NCBI RefSeq assembly: GCF_002742625.1
Contig: NZ_PEBF01000001.1
Span: 1,860,001 to 1,924,000 of the forward strand
Length of the DNA stretch: 64,000 bases
Reading direction: 5' to 3'
Origin: Caulobacter sp. FWC2
Lineage (GTDB): Bacteria; Pseudomonadota; Alphaproteobacteria; Caulobacterales; Caulobacteraceae
Both the position numbers and the translations under genes were made by a program. The notes below the pieces were generated by a model. It saw only the letters and a program-made list of their open reading frames with translations, had not been told where the DNA came from and did not search any database. Each line of letters begins with the position of its first letter. Positions within the stretch are counted from its first letter, which is position 1. Below are positions 57,093 to 64,000 of this stretch, piece after piece.

Positions 57093-57965
57093 ATGACCGC
57101 CGAGACCGCCGCCCGCCGGCTACCCGCGCCGCAGAACCGGCGATCGCTTTTCCGTCGGCGGTCCGCCATTCCGGGCTTTGGCCTGACGATGGGCGTGACG
57201 CTGACTGTGCTGTCGCTGATCGTCCTGATTCCTCTTAGCGCAGTCGTCCTGAAGGCCGCGCAACAGTCGCCCGCCGAGTTCTGGGCGGTGGCGACGTCGC
57301 AGCGATCGTTGGCCGCCTACCGTCTGAGCTTCGGCGCGGCGTTCGTAGCAGCCGTGGTCAACGGCGTGTTCGGCGTACTGACCGCCTGGGCGCTGGTGCG
57401 CTACGACTTTCCCGGCAAGACCCTGGTCAACGCCCTGGTCGACCTGCCGTTCGCCCTGCCGACAGCCGTGGCGGGCATCGCCCTGGCGACGCTCTATTCG
57501 CCCAATGGCTGGGTCGGGCAGTTCCTGACGCCGCTGGGCGTCAAGGCGGCCTATAACCCTGTCGGCGTGACCATCGCCCTGATCTTCATCGGCCTGCCAT
57601 TCGTGGTCCGCACCATCGAGCCGGTGTTGCGCGATGCGGCCGAGGACGTCGAGGAGGCGGCCGCCAGTCTGGGCGCGAACCGGATCGACACCATCCTGAG
57701 GATCGTCCTTCCGGCCCTGGCGCCCGCGTGGCTGACCGGTTTCGCCATGGCCTTCGCGCGCGGGGTCGGGGAGTACGGCTCGGTGATCTTCATCGCCGGC
57801 AACATGCCCTACAAGTCCGAGATCGCGCCGCTGCTGATCATCATCCAACTTGAGCAGTTCGAATATGCGCGCGCCGCCACCATCGCGGTGGTGATGCTGA
57901 CGGTCTCGTTCACGATGCTGCTGGTCATCAACGCCATCCAGGCCTGGGCGCGGAGGTTCGACTGA
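57093..57965 (+). CDS. cysT: Sulfate/thiosulfate ABC transporter permease CysT
   Basis: The product has 290 residues. It is an inner-membrane permease with six predicted membrane segments (for example TMGVTLTVLSLIVLIPLSAV and LPFALPTAVAGIALATLYS) and the EAA loop EEAAASLGANRIDTIL that docks onto CysA. The ATG at 57093 is chosen; GTG or ATG codons 36-69 bases upstream remain in frame. It begins the cysT-cysW-cysA operon with a start-stop overlap to cysW. Confidence 0.9.
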   Translation: MTAETAARRLPAPQNRRSLFRRRSAIPGFGLTMGVTLTVLSLIVLIPLSAVVLKAAQQSPAEFWAVATSQRSLAAYRLSFGAAFVAAVVNGVFGVLTAWALVRYDFPGKTLVNALVDLPFALPTAVAGIALATLYSPNGWVGQFLTPLGVKAAYNPVGVTIALIFIGLPFVVRTIEPVLRDAAEDVEEAAASLGANRIDTILRIVLPALAPAWLTGFAMAFARGVGEYGSVIFIAGNMPYKSEIAPLLIIIQLEQFEYARAATIAVVMLTVSFTMLLVINAIQAWARRFD

Positions 57966-58816
57966 TGAGCGCCGTGAAGCACCGCAAGGCGACGGACGAT
58001 CCTCTCTGGGCCAAGGTCCTGGTGATCGGGACGGTCATGGCCTTCCTGGCGCTGGTCCTGATCCTGCCGCTGGCCGCCGTGTTCGCCGAGGCGCTGCGCA
58101 AGGGCCTCGACGCCGCGCTGCTGGCGATCAACAACGCCGACGCTCTGGCGGCCGTGAAGCTGACGCTGATCACCGCGGCGATCGCGGTGCCGTTCAATGC
58201 GGCCTTCGGGCTCTGCGCGAGTTGGGCGATCGCCAAGCACGACTTCAGGGGCAAGGCGCTGCTGATCACGCTGATCGACCTGCCGTTTTCGGTTTCGCCG
58301 GTGGTGGCGGGCTTGATCTACGTGCTGATCTTCGGTCTGCAGGGCTGGTTCGGCGACTATCTGGTCGACAACGACATCAAGATCATCTTCGCCGTGCCCG
58401 GCATCGTGCTGGCGACCGTCTTCGTGACCTTTCCGTTCGTGGCCCGCGAGCTGATCCCGCTGATGCAGGAGCAAGGGACCGCCGAGGAGGAGGCCGCGGT
58501 TTCGATGGGGGCGGGCGGCCTGACGACCTTCTGGCGGGTGACCGCGCCCAACGTGCGCTGGGGCCTGATGTACGGCGTGCTGCTGTGCAACGCCCGCGCC
58601 ATGGGTGAGTTCGGCGCGGTCTCGGTGGTCAGCGGCCACATTCGCGGCCTGACCAACACCATGCCGCTGCACGTCGAGATCCTCTACAACGAGTATGACT
58701 TCGTCGGCGCCTTCGCCGTCGCGGCCTTGCTTTGCCTGCTGGCCGTGGTGACCCTGGTGCTGAAGACGGCGGTCGAGGCCGCGCAGCCCGGCGTGCGCCG
58801 CCGCGGCGGACACTGA
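57965..58816 (+). CDS. cysW: Sulfate/thiosulfate ABC transporter permease CysW
   Basis: The product has 283 residues. It has about six membrane segments, including [22 protein letters not shown] and [21 protein letters not shown], and the EAA loop [16 protein letters not shown]. It pairs with CysT to form the channel. The ATG overlaps the cysT stop by one base. A CysA gene follows after 16 bases. Confidence 0.92.
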   Translation: MSAVKHRKATDDPLWAKVLVIGTVMAFLALVLILPLAAVFAEALRKGLDAALLAINNADALAAVKLTLITAAIAVPFNAAFGLCASWAIAKHDFRGKALLITLIDLPFSVSPVVAGLIYVLIFGLQGWFGDYLVDNDIKIIFAVPGIVLATVFVTFPFVARELIPLMQEQGTAEEEAAVSMGAGGLTTFWRVTAPNVRWGLMYGVLLCNARAMGEFGAVSVVSGHIRGLTNTMPLHVEILYNEYDFVGAFAVAALLCLLAVVTLVLKTAVEAAQPGVRRRGGH

Positions 58817-58832
58817 ACGGACCAACGGCCAC

Positions 58833-59852
58833 ATGACCATCTCCATCCGCTCCGTCGACAAGCAGTTCGGACGTTATCCGGCGCTCAGCAAGGTCGATCT
58901 CGAGATCGCCGACGGCGAACTCCTCGCCCTGCTGGGGCCTTCGGGCTCGGGCAAGACGACGCTGCTCCGCACGATCGCGGGCCTCGAATTCCCCGACGCT
59001 GGCCAGGTGCTGTTCGATGGCGCGGACGTGACCTTCGCCTCGGCCGCCGATCGTCGCGTGGGCTTCGTCTTCCAGCAGTACGCGCTGTTCAAGCACATGA
59101 CCGTGGCCAAGAATATCGCGTTCGGCCTCGACGTCCGGAAGGGCAAGGACAGGCCCTCCAAGGACGAAATCGCGCGTCGCGTCGAAGAGCTGCTGAAGTT
59201 GGTCGAGCTGGATGGCCTGGGCGGGCGCTACCCTTCGCAGCTGTCGGGCGGCCAGCGTCAACGCGTGGCCTTGTCGCGGGCGCTGGCGGTACAGCCCAGC
59301 GTGCTGCTGCTGGACGAGCCGTTCGGCGCTCTGGACGCCACGGTCCGCAAGTCGCTGCGCAAGGAGCTGCGCCGCGTGCATGACGCCACGGGTGTGACCA
59401 CCATCTTCGTCACCCACGACCAGGAAGAGGCCCTCGAGCTGGCGGATCGCGTGGCCATCCTGAACAAAGGTTCGATCGAACAGATCGGCACGCCCGACCA
59501 GGTCCACGACCAGCCCGAGACCGCCTTCGTCTGCGGCTTCGTCGGCGAGGCCAACTGCTTCGAGGGGCAGGTTGGCGGCGGGCAGTTCAATGCGGGCGTG
59601 CTGAGCCTGCCGGCCGGAGGCGTCCGCGAGGGCTCGGCGACGGCCTATGTCCGGCCGCACGACTTCGTGCTGGACGATGCTGGCTTCGAGGTGCGGGTCG
59701 AGCGCGCCCACGTGCAGGGGGCCCTGACCACGGTCAACGCCACCGCTCTCGATGGTCGGCCGATCGAGATCAGCGCCTCGCGCGCCGAGGCGTCCCGGTT
59801 CCAGGGCACGGTAAAGATCACCGCCCGCAAGGCTCACGTTTACGCTGCCTAA
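58833..59852 (+). CDS. cysA: Sulfate/thiosulfate ABC transporter ATP-binding protein CysA
   Basis: The product has 339 residues. Walker A is [12 protein letters not shown] (residues 32-43), the ABC signature is [15 protein letters not shown], Walker B is [12 protein letters not shown] and the switch His lies in [19 protein letters not shown]-like regulatory C-terminus follows. It energises the CysT/CysW channel. No periplasmic sulfate-binding protein gene is present in this window. Confidence 0.95.
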   Translation: MTISIRSVDKQFGRYPALSKVDLEIADGELLALLGPSGSGKTTLLRTIAGLEFPDAGQVLFDGADVTFASAADRRVGFVFQQYALFKHMTVAKNIAFGLDVRKGKDRPSKDEIARRVEELLKLVELDGLGGRYPSQLSGGQRQRVALSRALAVQPSVLLLDEPFGALDATVRKSLRKELRRVHDATGVTTIFVTHDQEEALELADRVAILNKGSIEQIGTPDQVHDQPETAFVCGFVGEANCFEGQVGGGQFNAGVLSLPAGGVREGSATAYVRPHDFVLDDAGFEVRVERAHVQGALTTVNATALDGRPIEISASRAEASRFQGTVKITARKAHVYAA

Positions 59853-59959
59853 GTTTCTGCCCGTTAGACCGAGATCGGATGAACGGCGTTCAACGCTGGC
59901 GCGTGGCGCCGTCGTCTGCGCTAAGGTCGTCGACGACTCGACGGGAGTTCTAAGGTTGC

Positions 59960-60316
59960 ATGGTCATGGTCGAGCCCTCGGGCGCTGAGCGCCGCGCACA
60001 TGCCCGGATGCCCGCGGCGCGCAAGATCTACATCGTCGATGATCCGCGCTCGTGGAAGTGCTCGTTGCTGGACGTGGCTGAAAAAGGCGCGCGCCTGTCG
60101 ACCGCCGGCATCGCCTCACCGCCTGACAAGTTTGTCTTCGTCGACGCGGGCGGCCGCCGAGTGCATCTGGCCCATGTCGTCTGGCGATCGGGCGCCGAGA
60201 TCGGCGTGCAGTTCCTGCAGACCGAACGCATGGGTCCCCGCGCTGGGGGCGCGGCGGGCGCACTGGATATCGCCCGCCGTTTCGCGGCCAACCTGCCGCC
60301 CGAAAACCTTCAGTAG
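59960..60316 (+). CDS. PilZ-like small protein with degenerate c-di-GMP motifs
   Basis: The product has 118 residues. The N-terminal ERRAHAR matches the RxxxR half of the PilZ c-di-GMP signature, but the second half is LDVAEKGARL, where the usual D/N-x-S-x-x-G Ser is replaced by Ala. The rest (FVFVDAGGRRVHLAHVVWRS and EIGVQFL) fits the PilZ beta-barrel. It may bind c-di-GMP weakly or act as a structural PilZ. The two ATG candidates are 59960 and 59966. It is convergent with the transglutaminase gene. Confidence 0.75.
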   Translation: MVMVEPSGAERRAHARMPAARKIYIVDDPRSWKCSLLDVAEKGARLSTAGIASPPDKFVFVDAGGRRVHLAHVVWRSGAEIGVQFLQTERMGPRAGGAAGALDIARRFAANLPPENLQ

Positions 60317-60317
60317 A

Positions 60318-61295
60318 TCACTGCTGCTGTTGCTGCTGCTGGTGCAGCTCCTGCTTCAGCACGGCGTCCGGACGGCGGCGACCGCCGGCGAAGCTTGGGC
60401 GGGCCATGCGCAGGAACTCCGGCTCGGCCAGGGCGGCGCGGGCGCGGCGGACGGTGACACCCACGGCCAACTGACTTTCCGCATCGCCCTTGTAGACCCC
60501 GCGTGACGGCGTGACGTCGGCATAGTCGCGGCCGACCGCGACGCCGACGTGGCGCTCGCTGGTCATCATGTTGTTGGTCGGGTCCAGGCCGACCCAGCGC
60601 AGGCTGGGCAGAAAAACCTCGACCCAGGCGTGGGTGGCGTCCGGGTCCGAGCGGTCGCCCGCGTCGCGGTCGGTGAACAGGTAGCCCGACACGTAGCGGG
60701 CCGGGACGCCCCACTCGCGGCAGATGGCCAGCATGATGTGGGCGAAGTCCTGGCAGACCCCGCGTCCGGCGCTCAGGGCCAGATCGATCGGGCTGTCGGC
60801 GTCGGTCACGCCAGGCTGGTATTCGAACGCGCGGTAGATGGTTTCCGACAGCGTGCGAACAGCCGTCAGCGGATCCTTGCGCCGGAGGGCGTCCAGGTCG
60901 TTCTCGGCGATGAAGGTCCGCAGGGCGTCGGTGGTTTGCACGAAGCCGTGCGGACGCAGGAAATCGAAGCACTCGCCACGCACGAATTCACTGCGCAGGC
61001 GGTCCCACTCGCCCATGTCCAGGTGGTCGGGCCGGTCGCCCGTCGGCTCGGTCTCGACCGCCGAGCGGGCGACGATGGTCAGCTTGTCGTGCGGCTGGGG
61101 CACGTCGAAGTGGTAGACGGCGTTGCCGAAACTGTCGGCGTAGGAGAACACCTGGGCTGCCGGCTCCAGGTCCAGTTCGAAGCTGACGAGCCGCTGGCGG
61201 GCGGTCTTCTGGGGCTGCATCCACAGCTCCATCAGGCTTTCCCGGACAGGCTTCTCGTAGTGGTACTGGGTGACGTGACGGATTTCGAGCAGCAC
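60318..61295 (-). CDS. Transglutaminase-like protein (Bact_transglu_N plus core)
   Basis: The product has 325 residues. A bacterial N-terminal beta domain starts at MLLEIRHVTQYHYEKPVRESLME and a papain-like core carries C in RGVCQDFAHIM, H in DATHAWVEVFLP and D in GLDPTNN, the transglutaminase Cys-His-Asp triad. The C-terminus ends with a run of seven Gln after HQ. It probably acts as a peptidase or crosslinker in the cytoplasm. It is the third gene of the minus-strand ATP-grasp/alpha-E/transglutaminase unit. Confidence 0.9.
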   Translation of the reverse strand: MLLEIRHVTQYHYEKPVRESLMELWMQPQKTARQRLVSFELDLEPAAQVFSYADSFGNAVYHFDVPQPHDKLTIVARSAVETEPTGDRPDHLDMGEWDRLRSEFVRGECFDFLRPHGFVQTTDALRTFIAENDLDALRRKDPLTAVRTLSETIYRAFEYQPGVTDADSPIDLALSAGRGVCQDFAHIMLAICREWGVPARYVSGYLFTDRDAGDRSDPDATHAWVEVFLPSLRWVGLDPTNNMMTSERHVGVAVGRDYADVTPSRGVYKGDAESQLAVGVTVRRARAALAEPEFLRMARPSFAGGRRRPDAVLKQELHQQQQQQQ

Positions 61296-61367
61296 GGAAA
61301 AAGTCCTTACTTGGTCGCGTGACGGGCGCCGAAACCGCTGACACTTTCGGCTGTCACGCTCAGAATC

Positions 61368-62315
61368 CTAGGCCGGAAGGCGCGTTTCGAGCGGATAGGC
61401 CACGAAGGTCTCGTAGATCGCTTCGTGGATGCGCGCGCACTCGTTGACGACGGTGGTCAGCAGCGGGCCGGCCCCGACAGCCTCCAGCTCGTCGACATCG
61501 GCAAACTGAAGGCGGGCCTTGAGGCGACCGGCCAGGCGTTCCGGGCCGGGGCGCTCGCCGGTGAAGGCGTTGCGGGCCATGGCCGAAAGGTGCTGCTCGA
61601 TCTGGGCGGTGGCGAAGCGGATCGAGCGGGGGAAGTCCTCGTCGAAAACCAGGAATTCCAGGATGTGCCGCGGCTCGATCTCGGCGGTGTAGACCCGCAG
61701 GTATGGCTCCAGGGCGCAGGCCATGCGCAGCACGCTGACCAGGGCCACGTGGTCGTCGACATGGCCGTGGACGGGGCTCTCGGCGAAACACACCTCCAGA
61801 AGGCGCGAGACCAGCTGGGCGCGCTCCATGTAGATGCCCAGCATCATGAACCGCCAGCTTTCGCCGTGGCTCATGGTGGTGTCGGCCGCGCCCTTGAACA
61901 GGTGCAGGTCGGCGATGACGTCGTGCAGGAAGTTGGCCGAGCCGTCCGAGAACTCCTTGCCGGCGTTCACGTCGGTGACCTTCAGATAGAGCAGGTTCAG
62001 CCGCTCCCAGGTCTCGGTGGTGATCTGGTCGCGGACCTGGCGGGCGTTCTCGCGGGCCCGGGCCAGGGACGAGACGACTGAATTGGTGTCGCTGCGATCC
62101 AGAACGAGCGCTTCGGCGGCTTCGAACGAGCCGATGTCCACGCCGTCGGCGGGATCGCCCACGGCGGCCATGGCGATCCGCACCGCGTGCGCGCCGGAGT
62201 CGGTCTGGTCCAGGGTCGCGTTCATCATGACGCTGGACAGGCGCGAGAGGTGCTCGGCCCGTTCGATATATCGGCCCAGCCAGTAGAGGCTGTCGGCGAC
62301 GCGAGCCAACATCAT
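61368..62315 (-). CDS. Alpha-E (DUF403) domain protein
   Basis: The product has 315 residues and is almost entirely alpha-helical. It starts MMLARVADSLYWLGRYIERAEHLSRL, the hallmark of the alpha-E domain. The family has no known catalytic activity and almost always accompanies the circularly permuted ATP-grasp and transglutaminase genes found here. It overlaps the ATP-grasp gene by 4 bases, suggesting tight coupling. Confidence 0.92.
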   Translation of the reverse strand: MMLARVADSLYWLGRYIERAEHLSRLSSVMMNATLDQTDSGAHAVRIAMAAVGDPADGVDIGSFEAAEALVLDRSDTNSVVSSLARARENARQVRDQITTETWERLNLLYLKVTDVNAGKEFSDGSANFLHDVIADLHLFKGAADTTMSHGESWRFMMLGIYMERAQLVSRLLEVCFAESPVHGHVDDHVALVSVLRMACALEPYLRVYTAEIEPRHILEFLVFDEDFPRSIRFATAQIEQHLSAMARNAFTGERPGPERLAGRLKARLQFADVDELEAVGAGPLLTTVVNECARIHEAIYETFVAYPLETRLPA

Positions 62316-63889
62316 GGGCGGACGCTCCCATTGCCGGCGCCATTGGTGTGGGCGTTCTCCTCGGCCAGCACCCAGGTGTCCTTGGAGCCGCCGCCCTGGC
62401 TGGAATTGACCACCAGCGAGCCGCGCTTCAGCGCCACGCGGGTCAGAGCGCCCGGCGTGACGATGGTCTTCTCGCCGGACAGGATGAAGGGGCGCAAGTC
62501 GACGTGACGCGGCTCGATGCGGCCGTCGACCAGGCAGGGCGCGGTCGACAGCTGGATGGTCGGCTGGGCGATATAGTTGTCCGGATCGGCCTTGATCGCC
62601 TGAGCGAAGGCGTCCCGTTCCTTCTGGCTGGCGTGCGGGCCAACCAGCATGCCGTAGCCGCCTGAGGCCCCGACGGCCTTGACCACGTACTTGTCCAGAT
62701 TTTCGAGCACGTGGCCCATCTGCCGGGGTTCGCGGCAGAGGAAGGTCTCGATGTTCGGCAGGATGGCGTCCTCGCCCAGATAGTAGCGGATGATCTCGGG
62801 GACGTAGGCGTAGACGGCCTTGTCGTCGGCGACGCCGGTGCCGGGGGCGTTACAGATCACCACGTTGCCCGCACGATAGGCGTTGAACAGGCCGGCCGCG
62901 CCCAACGAACTGTCGCGCCGGAAGGTGAGGGGATCGATGAAGTCGTCGTCTACCCGGCGATAGATCACATCCACGCGGCGGATGCCGGTCGTGGTGCGCA
63001 TGTAGACCATGTTCTCGTGGACCACGAGGTCGCGGCCCTCGACCAGCGGCACGCCCATCAGACGGGCCAGATAGGCATGCTCGTAATAGGCGCTGTTGTA
63101 GACGCCCGGCGTCAGCACCACGACCTGGGGGTCGCCGCGCCAGTCTGCGGCCATGCTCTTCAGAGTGGCCAGCAAAAGGTCGGGATAGCGCTCGACCGGC
63201 CGGACGCCCGCGGCGCGATAGGTGCCGGGGAAGGTGCGCTTAGCCGCGTCGCGATTGGCCAGCATGTAAGACACACCGGATGGGACGCGCAGATTGTCCT
63301 CCAGCACCGCGAACTGGCCGTCCTGGCAGCGGATCAGGTCGCTGCCGCAGACATTGGCGTAGGCCTTGTGCGGCACATAGACGTGCTGCATCTCGCGACG
63401 ATAAGACGGCGCGCCCAGCACCAGTTCGCGCGGCACGACGCCGTCCATCAGGATCTGCTGGTCGCCATAGATGTCGGCCAGGAACAGGTTCAGCGCCTGC
63501 AGCCTCTGGGCCAGGCCTGCCTCGATCCGCTTCCACTCGTCAGCGGGGATGATGCGCGGGAAGAGGTCGGTCGGCATCACCCGCTCGGTGGTGTTGTCCG
63601 CGCCGTAGACCGTAAAGGTGATGCCCTGCAGCAGGAACGAGCGCTCCAGCGTCCGCTGGCGGCCCGCCAGCTCCTCCGCGCCCAGGGTCGACATGCGCCC
63701 ATGCAGCGGATCGTAGTGCGGCCGGACCTCGCCCTCGGGCGTGAACATCTCGTCGTAGGCGATCCCCGGCAGGTAAGCCGCCTCCGTCATGGGCAGGGTC
63801 GGTGCATCATCGAGGGTCTGGGTCTTCGCCGCCACGCTTTTGTCCACGTTTCTCATAACCTTGGGCGCGGACCGGTGAGATCGCGCCAT
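62312..63889 (-). CDS. Circularly permuted type 2 ATP-grasp protein (DUF404/DUF407)
   Basis: The product has about 525 residues from the ATG at 63889. Family motifs include AYDEMFTPEGEVRPHYDPL, QGITFTVYGADNTTERVMPTD-type, GAPSYRREMQHVYVPH, LEDNLRVPSGVSYMLANR, and the ATP-binding KAVGASGGYGMLVGPHAS. It would ligate a carboxyl and an amine using ATP, so peptide or amide bond formation is expected. Other in-frame ATGs at 63955 and 63856 are possible. It leads the alpha-E and transglutaminase genes and its transcription start is just outside the window. Confidence 0.88.
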   Translation of the reverse strand: MARSHRSAPKVMRNVDKSVAAKTQTLDDAPTLPMTEAAYLPGIAYDEMFTPEGEVRPHYDPLHGRMSTLGAEELAGRQRTLERSFLLQGITFTVYGADNTTERVMPTDLFPRIIPADEWKRIEAGLAQRLQALNLFLADIYGDQQILMDGVVPRELVLGAPSYRREMQHVYVPHKAYANVCGSDLIRCQDGQFAVLEDNLRVPSGVSYMLANRDAAKRTFPGTYRAAGVRPVERYPDLLLATLKSMAADWRGDPQVVVLTPGVYNSAYYEHAYLARLMGVPLVEGRDLVVHENMVYMRTTTGIRRVDVIYRRVDDDFIDPLTFRRDSSLGAAGLFNAYRAGNVVICNAPGTGVADDKAVYAYVPEIIRYYLGEDAILPNIETFLCREPRQMGHVLENLDKYVVKAVGASGGYGMLVGPHASQKERDAFAQAIKADPDNYIAQPTIQLSTAPCLVDGRIEPRHVDLRPFILSGEKTIVTPGALTRVALKRGSLVVNSSQGGGSKDTWVLAEENAHTNGAGNGSVRP

Positions 63890-64000
63890 CTCCGACTCTA
63901 GAGTGTCGCGACCACCATGCGCGCCGGATTCGACGTCCGCCACGTGGATGCGCATGACTGCTTATCATTTGGGCGCCATTCGCCTGATTTGAGAAGCGCC

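Overview
This is a 64 kb stretch of a high-GC alphaproteobacterial chromosome. The most likely source is a Caulobacter species or a very close relative. The reasons are: (i) a run of core genes (rpoZ, rel/spoT, pyrE, pdxJ, acpS, lepB, rnc, era, recO, parC) in an order that fits this group; (ii) a small secreted protein whose two ends resemble the Caulobacter S-layer protein RsaA; (iii) a pyrE promoter matching the Caulobacter housekeeping pattern (TTGACGS-type -35, GCTANAWC-type -10) with an apparently leaderless start; (iv) a GyrA that lacks the quinolone-binding Ser/Asp pair. No phage, insertion sequence, integrase or CRISPR array was seen. It reads as core chromosome with a few accessory patches.

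Layout. 1-5.3 kb: UPF0178 protein (cut by the window edge), tRNA-Thr, an ALDH7-type dehydrogenase, folD, a cytochrome c5-like lipoprotein, an exported FAD-linked lactone oxidase, and an HPt phosphotransfer protein. 5.3-15.1 kb: nadK, a DUF2336 protein, glpK, an exported gluconolactonase plus GFOR-type oxidoreductase pair, an Fe-S uracil-DNA glycosylase next to a NYN nuclease, folK, and an M13 peptidase. 15.1-30.9 kb: rpoZ-rel and the acpS-lepB-rnc-era-nat-recO-parC block. This block is interrupted by a gene-poor 1 kb segment rich in palindromic repeats (24.2-25.3 kb). 30.9-38 kb: two paralogous beta-lactamase-fold serine hydrolases on either side of the RsaA-like secreted protein, then a three-gene oxidoreductase operon. 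38-46 kb: bpt, motB, the biotin genes bioF-bioD and bioA, a DMT transporter, a lipoprotein and sodC. 46-56.6 kb: gyrA, coaD, a GST, three tandem cyclophilins, an EEP-family protein, queA-tgt. 56.7-64 kb: tRNA-Lys, the sulfate ABC transporter genes cysT-cysW-cysA, a PilZ-like protein, and a transglutaminase / alpha-E / ATP-grasp trio that reaches the window end.

How the parts work together. Several neighbours form plausible functional units: gluconolactonase with GFOR (periplasmic aldose oxidation then lactone hydrolysis), lactone oxidase with cytochrome c5 (periplasmic electron transfer), queA with tgt (queuosine tRNA modification), bioA/F/D (biotin), and the ATP-grasp/alpha-E/transglutaminase cluster (a predicted but biochemically uncharacterised peptide-ligation or protein-modification system). 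The most novel-looking items are the miniature RsaA-like protein and the ATP-grasp trio. Noncanonical start-site arrangements at rel and the DUF2336 gene, lost zinc ligands in Tgt and SodC, and the cyclophilin triplet also deserve attention. All family assignments come from reading translated sequence without database searches.
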